Origin: Candidatus Nitrosotalea sinensis | Lineage (GTDB): Archaea > Thermoproteota > Nitrososphaeria > Nitrososphaerales > Nitrosopumilaceae | Assembly (NCBI RefSeq): GCF_900143675.1 | Contig: NZ_FRFC01000005.1 | Span: forward strand, 124,001 to 188,000 | Reading direction: 5' to 3' | Length of the DNA: 64,000 nucleotides | Shown: piece by piece, positions 53,941 through 62,600 of the stretch | Position numbering within the stretch: position 1 is the stretch's first letter | Layout: each line of letters begins with the position of its first letter | Notes under the pieces: model-generated | What the model was told of the DNA's origin: nothing | Databases searched by the model: none | The model's input: only the letters and a program-made list of their open reading frames with translations | Program-made: the position numbers and the translations under genes

Positions 53941-54871
53941 GTATAAACATCTGACTTAGGATCAAGCCCACAAGAATAGAGCCTTGAATAGTAAAAATAC
54001 TATTTCTTACGCTGGTTCTTGTTTTATTCATACTCTTTTTATCAGAGTAATTTCTAGTCAGTTTTCCAATTTTCATTACAAGATAACCACACACCATTAA
54101 TCCCAAAATAGCACCGATCATATGCATACCTAGAAAATAATGACCTGCCAGAATTAACATAGCAATTGACAATATAGAACCTATTACAACCATAAAGCTT
54201 TTCTTAACACCAATTACAATAGGAATAGTCCTTCTGCCACCCTTTTTGTCACCTTCCAAGTCCCGAATATCATTAAGAGGTCCATTTATGAAATATATCA
54301 AGAATACAATGGTGGAGGAAGCCAATGCAAAATAAGAGATATTTTGTGTTGCAAAGGCACCCATCATAGAAGCTATAAACCCTCCAAGTGCAGTAACAAT
54401 TGTTTTTATTACAAACATGTTTTTCAAATGAATTTTAGGGTGCGAGTATGCAATGGCCAATCCAAGAAATACTAGTGCTGCAATTCCAGTTTGCATGTTT
54501 ATCCAAAATGCCATAGATGTAGAAAATACAAAGAAACCTGTTGTTGCATACATTATCTGATTTCGGTATGTTTTCTTTGAACTCATAGTATTACGATCAT
54601 TTACTTCATCTACGTCATAGTCGGTAAGGTCATTATAGAGATAAGTGGCCAACGCAAGAAAATACACAGATAATGTAAGTTTAGACAATGTAAAGAAATC
54701 AGGAATTTGCATACCAGATGAGATGAGAAAAGTACCAAGAGATGCTAAAGCAAACCCATAGACTATAGTCCTAGATTTTATCATAGAGTACAGAATAGAG
54801 CAAGCAGAAACAATTGCCGCCAGGGGATTTTTCTTAGGGGGTAGATATTCCAGCGCCAAATTACTCACCAA
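53930..54871 (-). CDS. UbiA-family prenyltransferase
   Basis: A 313-residue membrane enzyme of about nine helices. The two aspartate motifs that bind prenyl diphosphate through magnesium are NDLTDYDVDEVND and NGPLNDIRDLEGDKKGG. In archaea this family makes digeranylgeranylglyceryl phosphate or prenylates quinones; sequence alone does not decide. It overlaps the end of the regulator gene on the opposite strand by 11 bases. Confidence 0.85.
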   Translation of the reverse strand: MVSNLALEYLPPKKNPLAAIVSACSILYSMIKSRTIVYGFALASLGTFLISSGMQIPDFFTLSKLTLSVYFLALATYLYNDLTDYDVDEVNDRNTMSSKKTYRNQIMYATTGFFVFSTSMAFWINMQTGIAALVFLGLAIAYSHPKIHLKNMFVIKTIVTALGGFIASMMGAFATQNISYFALASSTIVFLIYFINGPLNDIRDLEGDKKGGRRTIPIVIGVKKSFMVVIGSILSIAMLILAGHYFLGMHMIGAILGLMVCGYLVMKIGKLTRNYSDKKSMNKTRTSVRNSIFTIQGSILVGLILSQMFIPNF

Positions 54872-55095
54872 ATGGTTTACTAATTAAAGCAAAAGATTGA
54901 AACATATTCTCCATATATGGAGAAATACATATGTATATTATAACTTTTATGATAATTGAGTAGAAAGTATGAAAAATATATCATAAACATCATATTTTAT
55001 GTAATTTTTCACAAATTCCTAATCAATGTCACAATATGCAAATTTCTCAAAGACACCAACAATACATAAAACGAACAAGAAAATAAGCAAGACAG

Positions 55096-56595
55096 TTGCA
55101 ATCAGACATACCAAATAGAGTACTATTTGTCGCAATAGCATTAGTGTGTGTTACATTTTTTGTTTACAATACACCACAAGCAAACGGGATGGAAGGATTA
55201 CTACCAAAATTAGAACCAACTCAACACGTTTCATCAAATCCTAATTTGTATGTCTCAGCAGAAAATTCACTGTTCAAGAATTATTTTGCTGGACCCCAAG
55301 TCATTGAAGTCATAGTATCTGACCCGGACATAAACAGATTAGATCAAGCATATGGAGAACCAGTGGTTACAATAAATGGAAAGAGATTGAGAATGGCACA
55401 AACTACAGATGGTAATTGGCATGCATATTTCGCAGACATGAACCAAGCAGAATATGCTGATGCGACACAGACCAACAATTCTGGAAAAGGTTTAGACTTT
55501 GGACAATTTTGTTCAAGTGAATCAGCAATAGCAACAGGGGTGGATTTTTCAGAGACAAAAGGAATTGCAGTATCTAGACATTTTAGTGGGGCTTCAAACG
55601 GAACCCAATCACTTGGGACATGTTCCCCCACTAACATTGCAGGTGTAACAAACATAGCAGGTGGGACATTACTCAATCATGTTATAAAACAAAACACAAC
55701 ACTAAATGGACAACCACCAGGAGGAAAATTAGGACAAATAGCTTCAAACAATGTTGCGTTTTCAAATGCGTGGCCCATAATTCAGTTATATGATTTTTCA
55801 GGATTTCCAGAAACTGTCACAATACAATATCAAAAAGCAGGAGGAGTGCAATCAGTTGATCTTGTCTTTGATAGAATTCCAGGAAGTTTGATCAAAGGAT
55901 TAACTAACAGAATCTATTTGCCACAAGGTGCGGAAGTGCAGGCAGACTTGGTTGACCCGCAACTCAACATAGACCCCACAGAAGAGGATTCTTGGACATG
56001 GGGCACGTCAACTACAAATAGTACGGTATATTATGAGGCATTTTCAAGAAACGGAGTTGCAGACGCTGATGGAACCATAGGAATGCAGAATCTGAGCGGG
56101 AATTTGACATCATTGATGTTTAATCACAACGGCATACTGACAACAAATCCCCGACCACAGGGAGTCAAGGTGGTAGAGGCGCAAAACAATGGAATACAGA
56201 CAGGATTTCTAGATAGCAGCGGAAGGCACAGGACTCAATCAATAAGCGGGGCATCAGGTCCCATAACACTGCTTGAGATTCAACCAAACGTAGGAATATT
56301 TTCAGATTACGATACAAAGGGTATTGCGGATTTGAAAATAATAAACAACGCGATGCGGGATACATCATTTTTAGCAAAATATAATGACATATCATACAGC
56401 ATAGTTGTAAAGTATCATACAGCTACTTTGACCATGGAGATACCGCATGCAAATACGCAAACACAGAATGTACAGACAAAAGTAATCACCCACAATCCGG
56501 ATACTGTTTTTATTTCATTTCTGAAATTATCCATTGTAAAGAGCCTGTTTTTGTACCAGTTTTTTACCACTTTGGGTTTTAATGTCATGATGTAA
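55096..56595 (+). CDS. Truncated S-layer protein paralogue
   Basis: A 499-residue secreted protein starting at TTG 55096 with a signal peptide (LFVAIALVCVTFFVYN). Residues of about 45-460 match the N-terminal part of the thaumarchaeal S-layer protein: NLYVSAENSLFKNYFAGPQV, IVSDPDINRLDQAYGEPVV, the LDFGQFCS block, AWPIIQLYDF and LNIDPTEEDSWTW. Full-length S-layer proteins in this group run past 1,500 residues. Here the frame ends in an atypical hydrophobic tail (SIVKSLFLYQFFTTLGF) and the rest is missing. It is probably a truncated duplicate, not the main lattice protein. Confidence 0.82.
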   Translation: MQSDIPNRVLFVAIALVCVTFFVYNTPQANGMEGLLPKLEPTQHVSSNPNLYVSAENSLFKNYFAGPQVIEVIVSDPDINRLDQAYGEPVVTINGKRLRMAQTTDGNWHAYFADMNQAEYADATQTNNSGKGLDFGQFCSSESAIATGVDFSETKGIAVSRHFSGASNGTQSLGTCSPTNIAGVTNIAGGTLLNHVIKQNTTLNGQPPGGKLGQIASNNVAFSNAWPIIQLYDFSGFPETVTIQYQKAGGVQSVDLVFDRIPGSLIKGLTNRIYLPQGAEVQADLVDPQLNIDPTEEDSWTWGTSTTNSTVYYEAFSRNGVADADGTIGMQNLSGNLTSLMFNHNGILTTNPRPQGVKVVEAQNNGIQTGFLDSSGRHRTQSISGASGPITLLEIQPNVGIFSDYDTKGIADLKIINNAMRDTSFLAKYNDISYSIVVKYHTATLTMEIPHANTQTQNVQTKVITHNPDTVFISFLKLSIVKSLFLYQFFTTLGFNVMM

Positions 56596-56601
56596 TGAAT
56601 T

Positions 56602-56973
56602 TCAGATTTTGATTCCAAATACGACAGGAGTGCCTTTTTTGTATACAGCAATTTGTATGAGTCTTGCCATCAGACCATATTTTTTCTTGCGAAGTGCAAT
56701 TGCCTTTTCAGATTCTGATTTGTTTGCAAAATAAGCCGTTGCCTCAATCCAGTCACCTTTAGGATCTCCTCTGAAATTACAGGGGACAATTCTGACATGC
56801 TTGTTGACAGTCAAACGTTTTATCTTTCCAGTAGTAGCAGGCGTTGCCACGTAGATGACATCATTATCTATGACATACCATACAGGTGTTTGTACTGCCT
56901 GGCCATTTTTTCTGTATGTCTCAAGATTAATGCATTTGGCATTACGAAATTGCCCCAGTTTGTCAGATGACAT
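56602..56973 (-). CDS. PPOX-class F420/FMN-dependent oxidoreductase
   Basis: A 123-residue split-barrel protein of the pyridoxamine-5'-phosphate-oxidase-like family: PVWYVIDNDVIYVATPATTGKIKRLTVNKHVRIVPCNFRG contains the cofactor-binding strands. Many archaeal and actinobacterial members use F420, which the cofG and cofH genes here would supply. It converges with the truncated S-layer gene, six bases apart. Confidence 0.85.
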   Translation of the reverse strand: MSSDKLGQFRNAKCINLETYRKNGQAVQTPVWYVIDNDVIYVATPATTGKIKRLTVNKHVRIVPCNFRGDPKGDWIEATAYFANKSESEKAIALRKKKYGLMARLIQIAVYKKGTPVVFGIKI

Positions 56974-57096
56974 ATAATAAATCTAGAACAGGCCAGATTA
57001 AAAGATGACATCAAGAGGTGAACCCTAAAACACCATTGGAAGATTATGGTATATTTTATAAGATCTTCTTATCCATCACAGCACGATTGGTAAAAA

Positions 57097-58635
57097 TTGG
57101 AAGCAAATAAAGATAATATCCTATTAGAGCATTTTCAAAAAGAGATCTGGAATAAGGTTCCACATGTGGAAAATGGCGTCATAGTCAATCCTACTCCGTT
57201 AAAAGATATCACCCTAGATCTGAAAGAGTGCGCAAAAAAAGAGTTTAACCTGAACCTTGACGATAAAGATCTTCACATTTTTGGCAAATTTGACTCGAAT
57301 TTACTTGCAGGCTCCATCAAGGTAAGGCCAGCAGTAAACATAATTCATGATGCCATCACATCAGGCAGACTCAAAAGTGGTCAGACAATATTTGAGGCAA
57401 CATCTGGAAATTTTGGAATAGCTCTTGGTCAGCTAACTAAGATTGGGCTTGATGTAGTTGCACTGGTGTCAAGAAAGTTACAAGAAGGCGTTTTTGAAGA
57501 ATTGAGAAATGAAAAGATTCGAATTATAAATTTGGACATGGACATTTGTCCTGCCCCTGGTATGAAGGAAAGCCCGAATGTCTTGGCTGCAAGGGCAACT
57601 GCCGCAAACATCAGATCACAATTATCAGAGCTTGGATTTGATCCCACAGTATTTGACAAGGCAAGCTCAGAAGTACAAGAACTTTTAGCTAAACAGGATA
57701 TCATAAACCTAGCAAAACTTTTTGCAAAAATTTACAATTGTTTTTGTCCCGAGCAATATGACAATGACATGAATACAGAGGTACACAGAGTGGTTACCGC
57801 GCCTGAAATAGACCAACAGTTACATGAAAAAGGGCAATCTCTAGAAAACTTTAGAATAGTTTGCACCTTTGGCACAGGCGGTACATCAGGAGGCCTGAGT
57901 AGATACATCACAGAAAAATATGGAAAGAAATCTCTACATGTAGTATTTCCAGTTGGAGGCCAGGATGTAGCTGGAATCAGGACAAAAGACAAGGCATCAG
58001 GGTTAAAATTTTACGAGCCTGACAGGTATGCAGGTCAACATGAGATAGACTTTGAGCAGGCTAAACGTTTGCTCAAGTTTTTTGTAGACAAGGGATACGA
58101 CATGGGGGAAAGCAGTGCTCTTGCGCTGTATGCAGTAATGCAGATGGCAAACTTTGGAGGATTTGGTGGTAATTTCATAGTCATAGTTGCAGACGGCATA
58201 CAAAAATACAAAAAGAATCTCGAGTCATCAAATAAGAAACAAAACAGAATCCAAGTCTCGCTGCAAGAGGCAGCCTCAAGCGTAGGAGATTATGACAAGG
58301 TGATTTGGATTCACACCCAATACACTCCAAAAGAAGAAGGAATAGAAATGATTGCTAAGACTTTGGGAGTTGACAAGAGTAAGATCTTTGTTCCAAAAGC
58401 AAGAGATGTTGAGAGGCTTCTTGCAACCCAGCAAATACCAGATGAGATCAACAAGGCATTGGAAGGAACTCACAAGTCACTTCTTGTTTGCATGGCAGGA
58501 TATACATCACTAAATGCAGTCAAAGTGCTAGGAAGCAAAGGTATTACAACAGAAAGTTTGACAGGAGGAATATCCGCAATATCTCAAGGAAAGGGCAAGC
58601 AGATGGGCGAGCTCATACAAGTAGCCACAGAATAG
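57097..58635 (+). CDS. Cysteine-synthase-like PLP enzyme fused to a rhodanese-like domain
   Basis: A 512-residue protein starting at TTG 57097. Residues of about 30-380 are a fold-type II PLP enzyme: K75 in GSIKVRPA binds PLP, ATSGNFG (101-107) is the substrate loop and GTGGTSGG holds the PLP phosphate. An unusual insertion sits at about residues 150-220. Residues of about 400-505 resemble a rhodanese sulfurtransferase domain (VIWIHTQYTPKEEG, then LLVCMAGYTSLNA where the cysteine loop would be). The fusion suggests sulfur transfer to or from an amino acid; the exact reaction is unknown. Confidence 0.83.
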   Translation: MEANKDNILLEHFQKEIWNKVPHVENGVIVNPTPLKDITLDLKECAKKEFNLNLDDKDLHIFGKFDSNLLAGSIKVRPAVNIIHDAITSGRLKSGQTIFEATSGNFGIALGQLTKIGLDVVALVSRKLQEGVFEELRNEKIRIINLDMDICPAPGMKESPNVLAARATAANIRSQLSELGFDPTVFDKASSEVQELLAKQDIINLAKLFAKIYNCFCPEQYDNDMNTEVHRVVTAPEIDQQLHEKGQSLENFRIVCTFGTGGTSGGLSRYITEKYGKKSLHVVFPVGGQDVAGIRTKDKASGLKFYEPDRYAGQHEIDFEQAKRLLKFFVDKGYDMGESSALALYAVMQMANFGGFGGNFIVIVADGIQKYKKNLESSNKKQNRIQVSLQEAASSVGDYDKVIWIHTQYTPKEEGIEMIAKTLGVDKSKIFVPKARDVERLLATQQIPDEINKALEGTHKSLLVCMAGYTSLNAVKVLGSKGITTESLTGGISAISQGKGKQMGELIQVATE

Positions 58636-58637
58636 AT

Positions 58638-59183
58638 TTACATCTTTAGTGGTCGATAGAATCTCAATACCAGAATAGATACAAAGCCTATCACTGCCAC
58701 AGAAAATACAGATGTAGAAAATTCAGGTATTACCCTAGTACCCTGGATTTGAACCTCATGTGTATTGGTATTAACAGTGAATCCCAGTATTGTTGAATGA
58801 CTATAAGTTGCAATCTCATAGGAAGTGTTTTTTCCATCCACATAAAGTAGAAACTGATTGCTATCTGAAGATATGATTGACTGTGGAATGTAGACCCACA
58901 TTGTATCGGTTTCTGTTACATTTTGTAGAGACATTTGAATAGAATTGGATTCAGGGACGACTGATATCTTTGATACCGTCGCACTGGTATAATGAAATCC
59001 ATAGTATAGAGGATAAGTCATGTTATCCACTTGTAGATTGTATGTTTTTCCAAATACCGAGATTGGATTTGTCACTATGGCATGTACAAATGGAGGAGTA
59101 AGAACATTGTCACCATGTGCAGAAGACAATGGCAAAGATAAGCAAACAATACTGATAATTACAATGTATGTAATTTTCATCAA
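58638..59183 (-). CDS. Secreted protein with PEF-CTERM type sorting signal
   Basis: A 181-residue protein with a signal peptide (IVIISIVCLSLPLSSAHG) and a beta-rich middle. The C terminus is a tripartite sorting signal: VIPEFSTS, a hydrophobic helix (VFSVAVIGFVSILVLRF) and basic residues. This matches the archaeal PEF-CTERM/PEFG class processed by archaeosortases. Its stop lies two bases from that of the PLP fusion gene. Confidence 0.8.
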   Translation of the reverse strand: MMKITYIVIISIVCLSLPLSSAHGDNVLTPPFVHAIVTNPISVFGKTYNLQVDNMTYPLYYGFHYTSATVSKISVVPESNSIQMSLQNVTETDTMWVYIPQSIISSDSNQFLLYVDGKNTSYEIATYSHSTILGFTVNTNTHEVQIQGTRVIPEFSTSVFSVAVIGFVSILVLRFYRPLKM

Positions 59184-59336
59184 CTTGGAATTAATTTGGC
59201 AACATAATAGGTCAATCTACAAATATCACACGTGATAACAAATCAGATACAAAGTTTGGATTTGTAATCACATTATTTGCAGACTCATGGTCACAAAAAA
59301 CAATGTTTTACATTGTTTTCACATACGGTTAAAGAC

Positions 59337-60104
59337 TCATACTTCTTCTATAGTCACTTGGGCATTTGATATGGTAGCAATCACATTGGTTGTATCAGTA
59401 ACATATTGAAGATCTATCCAATATGTTGTTCCTACATTGAGTCCGGTAATAATTACTGGAATGGTGTATGTATTTGGAGAGCCATTGACTAATGCACCAG
59501 ATTTGGCATCAAACTGTAAACCCACTGTGGTTCCAGTAGCTGCGGCATTGGCTGCAGGTGCAGGAGTAGTACCATAAGCAGCTTGAACTAGACAACCATC
59601 ACCTTTAGTGGCAGATATACATTCAAAAGTAAAATCGATTTTTACTCTACCTGTTTGTTGCGGAGTAAAAGTGATACCAGAACCTGCCATCAATGCACTA
59701 GCTGACTTGCCAGATGCCAATGTTCCACTCACCGTATTGAACTGTGCAAGTGATTTTGTGGTCACTATTGTTTGCAATGTAGAAGATCCTTGGAACTTCA
59801 AGACTCCTGCTGTAGTATTTCTCCAGATATCTCCTGGTGACAGAGAGGAAGGATCTGAAGATGTTCCTGCTAAATTAAAACCAGCAGTAGATGAGTTTGC
59901 TTGAAATGTTTGCTTTGATCCTGCATTAAATGTATTTGCCGCATCTGTAAAAACAGTAGTAGTAGGAAGGTCAGACTCAATGAATCTAGATGCTAGAGAA
60001 ATGGCTTTCTTCGGAATTCCTGCAGCATCTGCAGAATATATCGCTACTGCACCCAGTATTATGATAGCTACAATGACAAAATTTGGAGATATCTTATTTG
60101 TCAT
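59337..60104 (-). CDS. Secreted beta-rich protein
   Basis: A 255-residue protein with an N-terminal anchor or signal (FVIVAIIILGAVAIYSADA). It is low in charge and rich in Thr, Ser, Ala and Gly, like a fibre or sheath protein. The part from about residue 70 (PSSLSPGDIWRNTTAGVLKF) resembles the head of phage-tail-fibre-like or adhesin proteins. Two cysteines (ECISATKGDGCLV) could pair. No family is firmly recognised. Confidence 0.7.
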   Translation of the reverse strand: MTNKISPNFVIVAIIILGAVAIYSADAAGIPKKAISLASRFIESDLPTTTVFTDAANTFNAGSKQTFQANSSTAGFNLAGTSSDPSSLSPGDIWRNTTAGVLKFQGSSTLQTIVTTKSLAQFNTVSGTLASGKSASALMAGSGITFTPQQTGRVKIDFTFECISATKGDGCLVQAAYGTTPAPAANAAATGTTVGLQFDAKSGALVNGSPNTYTIPVIITGLNVGTTYWIDLQYVTDTTNVIATISNAQVTIEEV

Positions 60105-60424
60105 TCTTTTTCAATTGGTCTTTATTGTACTTAAAAGATTGCGAAATCACCTACAAATTCATGTTCTATTTTGGAATTTTTTTGAAAAAATTATTTCCAG
60201 AAAGGACTTTAAAAAATTTGGAAAAAATATTGATTTGAAAAATTATCTAATGTGTGATTGTACACCAGATTTGAACATATTTTTAGAAACAAACAAAGTG
60301 TTGTGATCAATGGTTTTCTAAAATTTATACACTAGTGTTTTACAAAATATGCTGCTTTCAACAAATAGAAATTCTTGTTATCAATATTTGAGAAACTAGT
60401 AAGAGACATCTTTTAATTGCAAGT
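60105..60424. other. 320-base A/T-rich intergenic region
   Basis: No convincing gene. It holds the promoter of the secreted beta-rich protein on the minus strand: TTTTAAGT (box A-like, about 60130-60138) lies about 25-30 bases before the start. An imperfect inverted repeat with runs of T and A (60171-60199) may be the only structure. A plus-strand frame crossing from 59980 is antisense and rejected. Confidence 0.5.
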
Positions 60425-61603
60425 TTATTTTTTTGTCTTGAAAATAAAGATTGATACAGACACGCCAAATCCTATAGGGATGCCAATTTCTGCCAAAACA
60501 ATGGCATTTTGAATATCATCAGATTGACGTTTGTCAAGTGTTTTGGTTTCAGCAAGACTTTTGGCCGCATCAAGTTGTTGTTGAAGAGAAGATGTCGAGT
60601 TTTCATTGTCAGATATGACATATACAATACCAGGTGTGTCATTTGCAGTGTACGTCATGCCTGTTAACGGGTTTGTGGCTATTGCAAATGGATGTTTTCC
60701 CACAGGAATCACATCAGTTGCCATTCTAGTATTTCCGTCAATTACAGAGACTGTACCATTACCAGAATTTGCAACAAAAATTCTGTTTTTAGAATAATCA
60801 ATTGATACACCGTCAGGATTAGAGCCTACTGGAATTTTTGATAATACGGTATTATTTTTTGCATCAATGAGAAAGATTTGTGAAGTAGGAGAATCTGTGA
60901 CATATACAGTATTAGAGTATAGGTTTATTGCAACATCAGTAGGGCCCTTGCCTGTTGGTATAGTGTTTGAGACTGTGTTTGTGTTTGTATTAATAACAGA
61001 GACTGTTCCCGAACCAGAATTTGTGACATACAAAGTATTGGTGGACGGGTTTACAGATACAGCGGTAGGACGTAGTTGTACCTGTATCGTATCTATGACT
61101 GAATTTGTTTTGCCATCAATTACAGAGACAGTTCTGTCACCCATATTTGTCACATAGATGTAACCTGTAACAGGGTTTAATCCAAGACCATTTGGTTGTG
61201 TTCCTACTGTTATGTTAGATGTAATTGTAAATGTTCTTTCATCTATTACAGTTACAGCATGCGAGCTAAGCCTTGAAACATAGACTAGTCCAGAATCTGG
61301 ATTGACCACAATTCCTGTTGGACTGTCATTCACAGTAATTTGTTTGATTACAGTATTTGTATTTCCATCAATTACAGAGACAGAATCATTTCCAAAGTTT
61401 GTTACAAAAATCCTGTTTGTGTTTGGGTCAATTGATATGGCCCACGGATTTGCTCCAACATTAATTTGTGACACATCAAATGCAAAGGCTGGCCAGGTTC
61501 CAAACATGAAAAGAGCAACTATTACTAGATGTGTGGTTTTCACTTTACCCAGTTTGAATAGATACAATATAAAAATAATGATTGTGTCCTTTAATGAATT
61601 CAA
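60425..61603 (-). CDS. Secreted YVTN-family beta-propeller protein with C-terminal anchor
   Basis: A 392-residue protein. After a signal (VIVALFMFGTWPAFA) come about seven repeats of roughly 42 residues, each containing a version of IFVTNFGNDSVSVIDGNT. These form a seven-bladed YVTN propeller. The C-terminal part has a short helical stretch and an anchor helix (VLAEIGIPIGFGVSVSIFIF). Such proteins sit on archaeal surfaces and may bind partners or have enzymatic roles. The function here is unknown. Confidence 0.88.
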   Translation of the reverse strand: MNSLKDTIIIFILYLFKLGKVKTTHLVIVALFMFGTWPAFAFDVSQINVGANPWAISIDPNTNRIFVTNFGNDSVSVIDGNTNTVIKQITVNDSPTGIVVNPDSGLVYVSRLSSHAVTVIDERTFTITSNITVGTQPNGLGLNPVTGYIYVTNMGDRTVSVIDGKTNSVIDTIQVQLRPTAVSVNPSTNTLYVTNSGSGTVSVINTNTNTVSNTIPTGKGPTDVAINLYSNTVYVTDSPTSQIFLIDAKNNTVLSKIPVGSNPDGVSIDYSKNRIFVANSGNGTVSVIDGNTRMATDVIPVGKHPFAIATNPLTGMTYTANDTPGIVYVISDNENSTSSLQQQLDAAKSLAETKTLDKRQSDDIQNAIVLAEIGIPIGFGVSVSIFIFKTKK

Positions 61604-61759
61604 TTAATCATGGAAAAGTTAGATGAATTTCATAGTTTATACCAGCAACATGGTATTATTTTCAAATACCAATTTTACAGGCCAATCCAACCAAGCCCTA
61701 GGAGTTTTAGTACAGTACATCTCATACATTGATCATAGTTAAAAACAAGTACACATACT

Positions 61760-62125
61760 ATGACAGACATGAAGTTCACAGCATCTAGAAAAGCGATAGC
61801 AAAGATAGAAAAAAAGAAGATTCGACAAGACCTCGAACAGATGATATCTCGCATAGAAAAGACTTCAACAAACAAAGAGGGAGCTGGAAGGCATGTTTCA
61901 AACCTTATTCGTGTTGTAGCATCCCTTGAGAATACACTGACAAAAAAGAACAGAATGTCTGTGATTGAGAGCATATTTTCCGATGCTAAAAAGGCTGAAT
62001 TGCCACACCAGTGGGAAAGAAAAGAAGGATACGAATGCGACAAACAAGGTAACTGCTCAATTGTAAATCCAGACAAGATATGCTACAGAGACACATGGGT
62101 TCCAGGCGTATGTATGAGCGGCTAG
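61760..62125 (+). CDS. Conserved hypothetical cytoplasmic protein
   Basis: A 121-residue protein with a basic helical N-terminal two thirds and a C-terminal cysteine cluster (CDKQGNCSIVNPDKICYRD, then GVC). The cysteines could bind metal. No family is recognised with confidence. Codon use resembles neighbouring genes. Confidence 0.65.
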   Translation: MTDMKFTASRKAIAKIEKKKIRQDLEQMISRIEKTSTNKEGAGRHVSNLIRVVASLENTLTKKNRMSVIESIFSDAKKAELPHQWERKEGYECDKQGNCSIVNPDKICYRDTWVPGVCMSG

Positions 62126-62198
62126 CACCGTCTCTTTTTTCTTTTATACCAACATTTCAAAACATATCAACAAATACAATATAACAAAAAGAGGACAT

Positions 62199-62384
62199 TC
62201 AGAACAAGGATTTGTGAATATTGGCTTTGATTTTACCTCTTAGTTCATCTGTAATATCCTCTTGTTTCATGCCATGATCTCTTGTTGCGTGTATTGCACA
62301 TTGAGACAATATTTCATCCTCTGTTTTTCCTTTTGCTACAAAATTGCATTCAAACCCAACATCTTTGCATTTGAATTTTAGCAT
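62199..62384 (-). CDS. DUF1059 small protein
   Basis: A 61-residue protein matching the DUF1059 family: FKCKDVGFECNFVAKGKTEDEILSQCAIHATRDHG is the signature pattern of two cysteines and a histidine pair, likely binding zinc. Function unknown. A 74-base gap separates it from the preceding convergent gene. Confidence 0.85.
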   Translation of the reverse strand: MLKFKCKDVGFECNFVAKGKTEDEILSQCAIHATRDHGMKQEDITDELRGKIKANIHKSLF

Positions 62385-62600
62385 AATTCTCCTTGGTTTT
62401 AATCATTATAAGTTTTGAGATAGTCAAATTATTATTTTATGTCAAAAGAAAAGGGTCAGATTTTATCATAGTAAAATATGATTACATGGTAAATCAGATT
62501 GTTTGACTTGGAAATTCCCAGGATTAAGGAGTTAGCCACCAATCAAAGTGGCATTAATGTTTTAAATTGAATTTGATTCAAGATCGAAAAGGAACAAAAA

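Noticed and set aside
59980-60306. 108-codon plus-strand frame
   Set aside because: Antisense to the start of the secreted protein at 59337-60104, with low-complexity lysine/phenylalanine content in A/T-rich DNA.
61675-62076. 133-codon minus-strand frame
   Set aside because: Shadow of the plus-strand gene at 61760-62125; composition rich in Ser, Phe and Cys is typical for antisense frames here.
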